DNA of 14,463 nucleotides from CAZTEB01 sp964612735 (GTDB lineage Bacteria > Patescibacteriota > Microgenomatia > UBA1400 > PJMF01). Of the stretch, positions 12,225-14,463 are shown piece after piece. Within the stretch, counting starts at the first letter, position 1, and each line of letters starts with the position of its first letter. The translations under genes were made by a program, and so were the position numbers. A model generated the notes under the pieces. It did not search any database. It had not been told where the DNA came from and saw nothing but the letters and a program-made list of their open reading frames with translations. The stretch is from assembly GCA_964612735.1 (NCBI GenBank), contig CAZTEB010000022.1, positions 1 through 14,463 of the forward strand, written 5' to 3'.

Positions 12225-12878
12225 ATGACGGCAAAAACCAAGACCATTGGGGAGATGTTGCGAGAGGAGCGACTCAAACACAGGATTGAGTTGAGTGAGT
12301 TGGCGTCGTTGACCAAGATAAAGCAGTCATACCTTCAGGCATTAGAAGAAAATAGATTTTCAGATTTACCAGCCGCTACCTTTATCAAAGGCTACATCAA
12401 GACGTACGGCAGCGTCTTTGGCTTTGATCATGTGCCACTACTAGCCATTCTACGACGAGACTACAAACAGAGCGTTAAAGGCACACTGGTGCCGCGAGAT
12501 TTTCTCAAGTCCGTTCACCACAAGCGAGTGCTCTGGACGCCCGTAACGGTAGTGCTGATAGTCGCTACCACTCTGTTTCTGAGTTTATTGGGATACGTTG
12601 GTGTCCAGTGGTATAACCTGAATCGTCCGCCAGCTCTAACGCTTGATCAGCCTACTGACAATCAAGTAGTATCTGGCAAGGTCGAGATCATTGGTCAGGT
12701 TGAGAACACCGATGCAGTGGTAGCAGTTAATGCCCAGCCTGTGTCGTTACAAGTTGATGGCAGTTTTAGCACCGACATCTTCCTCTCTCGAGAAGGAGTT
12801 ACCACTGTCACAGTGACAGCCACTGACAGAAGGGGTAAGACTGCGACAGTCCAGCGGAATGTAATCGTACAATTCTAG
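12225..12878 (+). CDS. RodZ-like HTH membrane protein
   Basis: A 217-residue protein. Residues ~7-80 form the HTH_25 domain of RodZ (TIGEMLREERLKHRIELSELASLTKIKQSYLQALEENRFSDLPAATFIKGYIKTYGSVFGFD), followed by a basic juxtamembrane stretch, one transmembrane helix (~103-128) and an extracytoplasmic beta-sandwich-like domain (~135-217) with PTDNQVVSGKVEIIGQVENTDAVVAVNAQPV repeats of the Ig/Big-like type. RodZ links the MreB cytoskeleton to the cell-wall machinery. The outer domain differs from E. coli RodZ and is a bacterial Ig-like fold, common in shorter homologues. Only a weak GAG precedes ATG 12225; co-transcription from yqeY is likely. Role in cell shape is inferred from the domain architecture. 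Confidence 0.85.
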   Translation: MTAKTKTIGEMLREERLKHRIELSELASLTKIKQSYLQALEENRFSDLPAATFIKGYIKTYGSVFGFDHVPLLAILRRDYKQSVKGTLVPRDFLKSVHHKRVLWTPVTVVLIVATTLFLSLLGYVGVQWYNLNRPPALTLDQPTDNQVVSGKVEIIGQVENTDAVVAVNAQPVSLQVDGSFSTDIFLSREGVTTVTVTATDRRGKTATVQRNVIVQF

Positions 12879-12879
12879 G

Positions 12880-12909
12880 TTGTGGCTTCGAGCGTCGACC
12901 TTGTATACT
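12880..12909 (+). promoter_or_regulatory. Candidate promoter for DUF948-YtxH genes
   Basis: TTGTGG (12880-12885) and TATACT (12904-12909) are separated by 18 bases. The predicted start is near 12916, immediately before the AAGGAG ribosome-binding site at 12918-12923. Placed directly after the RodZ-like stop codon. Confidence 0.45.
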
Positions 12910-12927
12910 TATGCGGTAAGGAGAAGC

Positions 12928-13206
12928 ATGGAAATACTTCCGATCATTTTTAGCGTCGTACTCGTAGTGCTTGCTATCGTGTTGGCCGTAGTTGGTGTTC
13001 AGATGGTATTAGTACTACTGGAAGTTCGCAAAACTCTACAAAAATTTAATCAAACGCTTGATTCTGCCGAGGCCAAGTTTACTTCAGTGCTACAGCCCTT
13101 GCAGCGCTTGGGGGGTATGGCTACTGGCCTAAGCACTGGCATGAAGGTGTTTGAAGCGTTCGTCGGCTGGTTACACCGTCATCAAGAGATGGAAAAACGC
13201 AGCTAA
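12928..13206 (+). CDS. DUF948 membrane protein (YtxG-like)
   Basis: A 92-residue protein with one N-terminal transmembrane helix (~4-30, IIFSVVLVVLAIVLAVVGVQMVLVLLEV) followed by an amphipathic helical tail (RKTLQKFNQTLDSAEAKFTSVLQPLQRLGG) typical of DUF948. ATG 12928 is chosen because AAGGAG lies 4 bases upstream; an in-frame TTG at 12880 lies inside the promoter. The next gene starts 8 bases after its stop and encodes a YtxH-like protein. In Bacillus subtilis, ytxG (DUF948) and ytxH are neighbours in a general-stress operon, which supports both calls. The function of the family is not established; it is probably an envelope-associated stress protein. Confidence 0.82.
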   Translation: MEILPIIFSVVLVVLAIVLAVVGVQMVLVLLEVRKTLQKFNQTLDSAEAKFTSVLQPLQRLGGMATGLSTGMKVFEAFVGWLHRHQEMEKRS

Positions 13207-13213
13207 AGCAGTG

Positions 13214-13585
13214 ATGGCAAGTTCAACTAAGCACTCAGGTGCTTCTCACCACGATCAAGGCTCTTTCGTAACTGGTTTGACCGTGGGGATGTTTGCAGGT
13301 GCAGCAGGTTATTTTTTATTTGGTACTAAGCGAGGTGCATCGTTGTTAAAGCAGCTGGAGGGTGAGTGGGAGTCTGCTAAGAAGCAGTTAGTGGACGAGG
13401 GTATCATAGAGACGGGTGACATCAAGCTTAAGGATTTTGCACGAGGCGTCATCAATCAGGTTCTAGGCGAAATGGATCAGTTCGTACTGCCAGCAGGAAC
13501 TCCTTCATCAAGTAAAACCTCATCAAAAAAAAGCTCTAAAAAGTCCGATAGTAAACCCAAAAAGCGCACGTTCAAAGGAGTTTAA
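13214..13585 (+). CDS. YtxH-like membrane protein
   Basis: A 123-residue protein. A short polar N-terminus is followed by a glycine-rich transmembrane segment FVTGLTVGMFAGAAGYFLFGTKRG (~18-40), the hallmark of YtxH proteins, then a charged helix (LLKQLEGEWESAKKQLVDEG) and a second helix (KDFARGVINQVLGEM). The end is a disordered Ser/Lys tail (SSSKTSSKKSSKKSDSKPKKR) that could bind nucleic acid or anionic lipid. ATG 13214 is preferred to the earlier in-frame ATG 13151, which lies inside the DUF948 gene and would add residues unlike the family. No strong Shine-Dalgarno; close spacing (8 bases) suggests translational coupling with the DUF948 gene. Confidence 0.8.
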   Translation: MASSTKHSGASHHDQGSFVTGLTVGMFAGAAGYFLFGTKRGASLLKQLEGEWESAKKQLVDEGIIETGDIKLKDFARGVINQVLGEMDQFVLPAGTPSSSKTSSKKSSKKSDSKPKKRTFKGV

Positions 13586-13618
13586 CTGGGTATCCTAGTC
13601 ACCTCTCCTCAAGTGCGC

Positions 13619-13624
13619 TATAAT
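13619..13624 (+). promoter_or_regulatory. Consensus -10 box of leaderless alaS
   Basis: TATAAT matches the consensus perfectly and ends 7 bases before ATG 13632, with no Shine-Dalgarno between. No good -35 is visible 16-18 bases upstream. The arrangement predicts transcription starting at the alaS start codon. Confidence 0.65.
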
Positions 13625-13631
13625 CCCCACC

Positions 13632-14463
13632 ATGACGGTTAATCAACTGCGCCAAGCATATCTCGATTTTTTTAAGAACCAAGGTCACGCAGTAATACCC
13701 TCATCCTCTCTAGTTCCAGAGAATGACCCCACTACTTTGTTTACGGGTTCGGGTATGCAGCCAATAGTGCCCTACCTACTAGGAGAAACACATCCCAAAG
13801 GAACACGCATTGTTGATTCACAAAAGTGTTTTCGCTCGCAAGATATCGAAGAGGCTGGTGATAATCGTCACACTACCTACTTTGAGATGCTGGGCAACTG
13901 GTCTCTGGGTGACTACTTTAAGAAAGAACAGCTGCGCTGGTTCTTTACCTTTCTGACGCAAGAAGTAGGACTAGACCCCAAGCGACTCTACGTGACGGTG
14001 TTCTCGGGTAATCAAGAGATTGACATCCCAGAAGATCAAGAGTCTGTGTCGATTTGGAAAGAGCTGTTTGCTGAGTACGATATCGAGGCCAAAGACATCC
14101 GAGATGCTGAGAAAAATGGTATGCAAGATGGTCGGATTTTCTACTACGATGACACCAAGAACTGGTGGTCACGTGCTGGTAAGCCTTCCAATATGCCTGT
14201 TGGTGAGCCCGGTGGTCCCGACAGCGAAGTTTTCTTTGATTTCGGCATAGAGCTTGGTTTTCATGAAAACTCCGAGTGGCGCGATCAACCTTGTCACGTC
14301 AACTGCGACTGTGGTCGTTTCTTAGAGATTGGTAACAGTGTATTTATGGAGTACATCAGGACTGACCAAGGATTTGAGCTACTTCCCAATAAGAATGTTG
14401 ACTTAGGTCGAGGTTTTGAGCGGATTCTATCCTCCAAGAATGATGACCCAGACCAATTATTGA
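13632..14463 (+). CDS. alaS: Alanyl-tRNA synthetase, N-terminal part (runs off window)
   Basis: An uninterrupted 277-codon frame from ATG 13632 to the right edge, encoding the class II aminoacylation core of AlaRS: TVNQLRQAYLDFFKNQGHAVIPSSSLVP, FTGSGMQPIVPYLLG, motif 2 region QKCFRSQDIEEAGDNRHTTYFEMLGNWSLGDYFKKE (~65-99), GGPDSEVFFD (194-203) and motif 3 NVDLGRGFERI (255-265, R264). Two local departures from the E. coli enzyme are visible: the IWN of EIWNLVFM reads LEIGNSVFM (G234), and just before it a CHVNCDCGR stretch has three cysteines (C221, C225, C227) and a histidine. Comparable changes seem usual in CPR enzymes, from memory. The remaining catalytic residues look intact. The editing and C-Ala domains would lie beyond the window. 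Predicted to be translated from a leaderless mRNA. Confidence 0.93.
   Translation, partial: MTVNQLRQAYLDFFKNQGHAVIPSSSLVPENDPTTLFTGSGMQPIVPYLLGETHPKGTRIVDSQKCFRSQDIEEAGDNRHTTYFEMLGNWSLGDYFKKEQLRWFFTFLTQEVGLDPKRLYVTVFSGNQEIDIPEDQESVSIWKELFAEYDIEAKDIRDAEKNGMQDGRIFYYDDTKNWWSRAGKPSNMPVGEPGGPDSEVFFDFGIELGFHENSEWRDQPCHVNCDCGRFLEIGNSVFMEYIRTDQGFELLPNKNVDLGRGFERILSSKNDDPDQLL

Noticed and set aside
12880..12927. TTG-initiated extension of the DUF948 gene
   Set aside because: This stretch holds the promoter and Shine-Dalgarno; ATG 12928 is correctly spaced.
13151..13213. Long start of the YtxH-like gene overlapping the DUF948 gene
   Set aside because: The extra residues read the DUF948 gene in another frame and do not resemble YtxH proteins.
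1..14463. CRISPR arrays, tRNAs, rRNAs, insertion sequences, attachment sites
   Set aside because: No repeat-spacer pattern, tRNA cloverleaf, transposase or terminal inverted repeats were seen by eye on either strand.
1..14463. Recoded TGA (Gly) as in Absconditabacteria/Gracilibacteria
   Set aside because: Genes end properly at TGA, for example the 102-residue gene at 2964, the response regulator at 9382 and the kinase at 10449, and conserved glycines use GGN.

Overview
The window (14,463 bases) is densely packed with short, mostly single-domain genes on both strands. No intergenic gap exceeds about 130 bases. TGA, TAA and TAG all act as stops, so the code is standard. Base composition is roughly 45-50% GC by eye, with a more AT-rich island at about 4631-6070. 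The gene set, many orphan small proteins, an AlaRS with a non-canonical aminoacylation core, a PD-(D/E)XK nuclease tail and compact spacing suggest a Candidate Phyla Radiation (Patescibacteria) genome. That placement is inference; no rRNA or tRNA is present to settle it.

Layout. 1-328 is the C-terminus of a probable Fe-S PD-(D/E)XK nuclease. 337-1784 (minus) is a YibE/F-like membrane protein followed by a DUF427 gene. 1838-2599 is a DUF1295 membrane enzyme. 2656-3827 holds four small proteins: three not recognised, one with a helix-hairpin-helix. 3862-4629 is a membrane-anchored DsbA-like oxidoreductase and 6143-6901 a CcdA-type thiol electron transporter. Between these two redox genes sits an unrecognised AT-rich 479-residue gene on the opposite strand, the most accessory-looking gene here. 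6930-8170 carries a Nudix hydrolase and prmC, tail to tail. 8293-8613 is an ArsR-family repressor. 8681-10449 is an OmpR-type response regulator and histidine kinase overlapping by ATGA, followed by a SixA-like phosphatase and an exported charged helical protein. After a strong terminator (11679-11718) come yqeY, a RodZ-like HTH membrane protein, a DUF948/YtxH pair resembling Bacillus ytxG-ytxH, and the 5' part of alaS, which runs off the right edge.

How the parts fit. The promoters of the response regulator and of the exported protein carry the same direct repeat (TCATC at an 11-base period), placed exactly 9 bases upstream of the -10 box in both. This predicts an autoregulated envelope-stress-like circuit (kinase, regulator, exported helical protein) spanning 8641-11634. 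DsbA and CcdA suggest thiol oxidation/reduction outside the membrane. The YqeY-to-YtxH block looks like envelope or morphology housekeeping.

Gene starts fall into two classes. Some have a Shine-Dalgarno sequence (DUF427, the 62-residue gene, dsbA, exported protein, yqeY, DUF948). At least six have a -10 box ending 6-8 bases before the start codon and no Shine-Dalgarno, so they should give leaderless mRNAs (DUF1295, the 102-residue gene, arsR, response regulator, sixA-like, alaS). In three of the four divergent gene pairs the -10 boxes of the two strands overlap on the same few bases.
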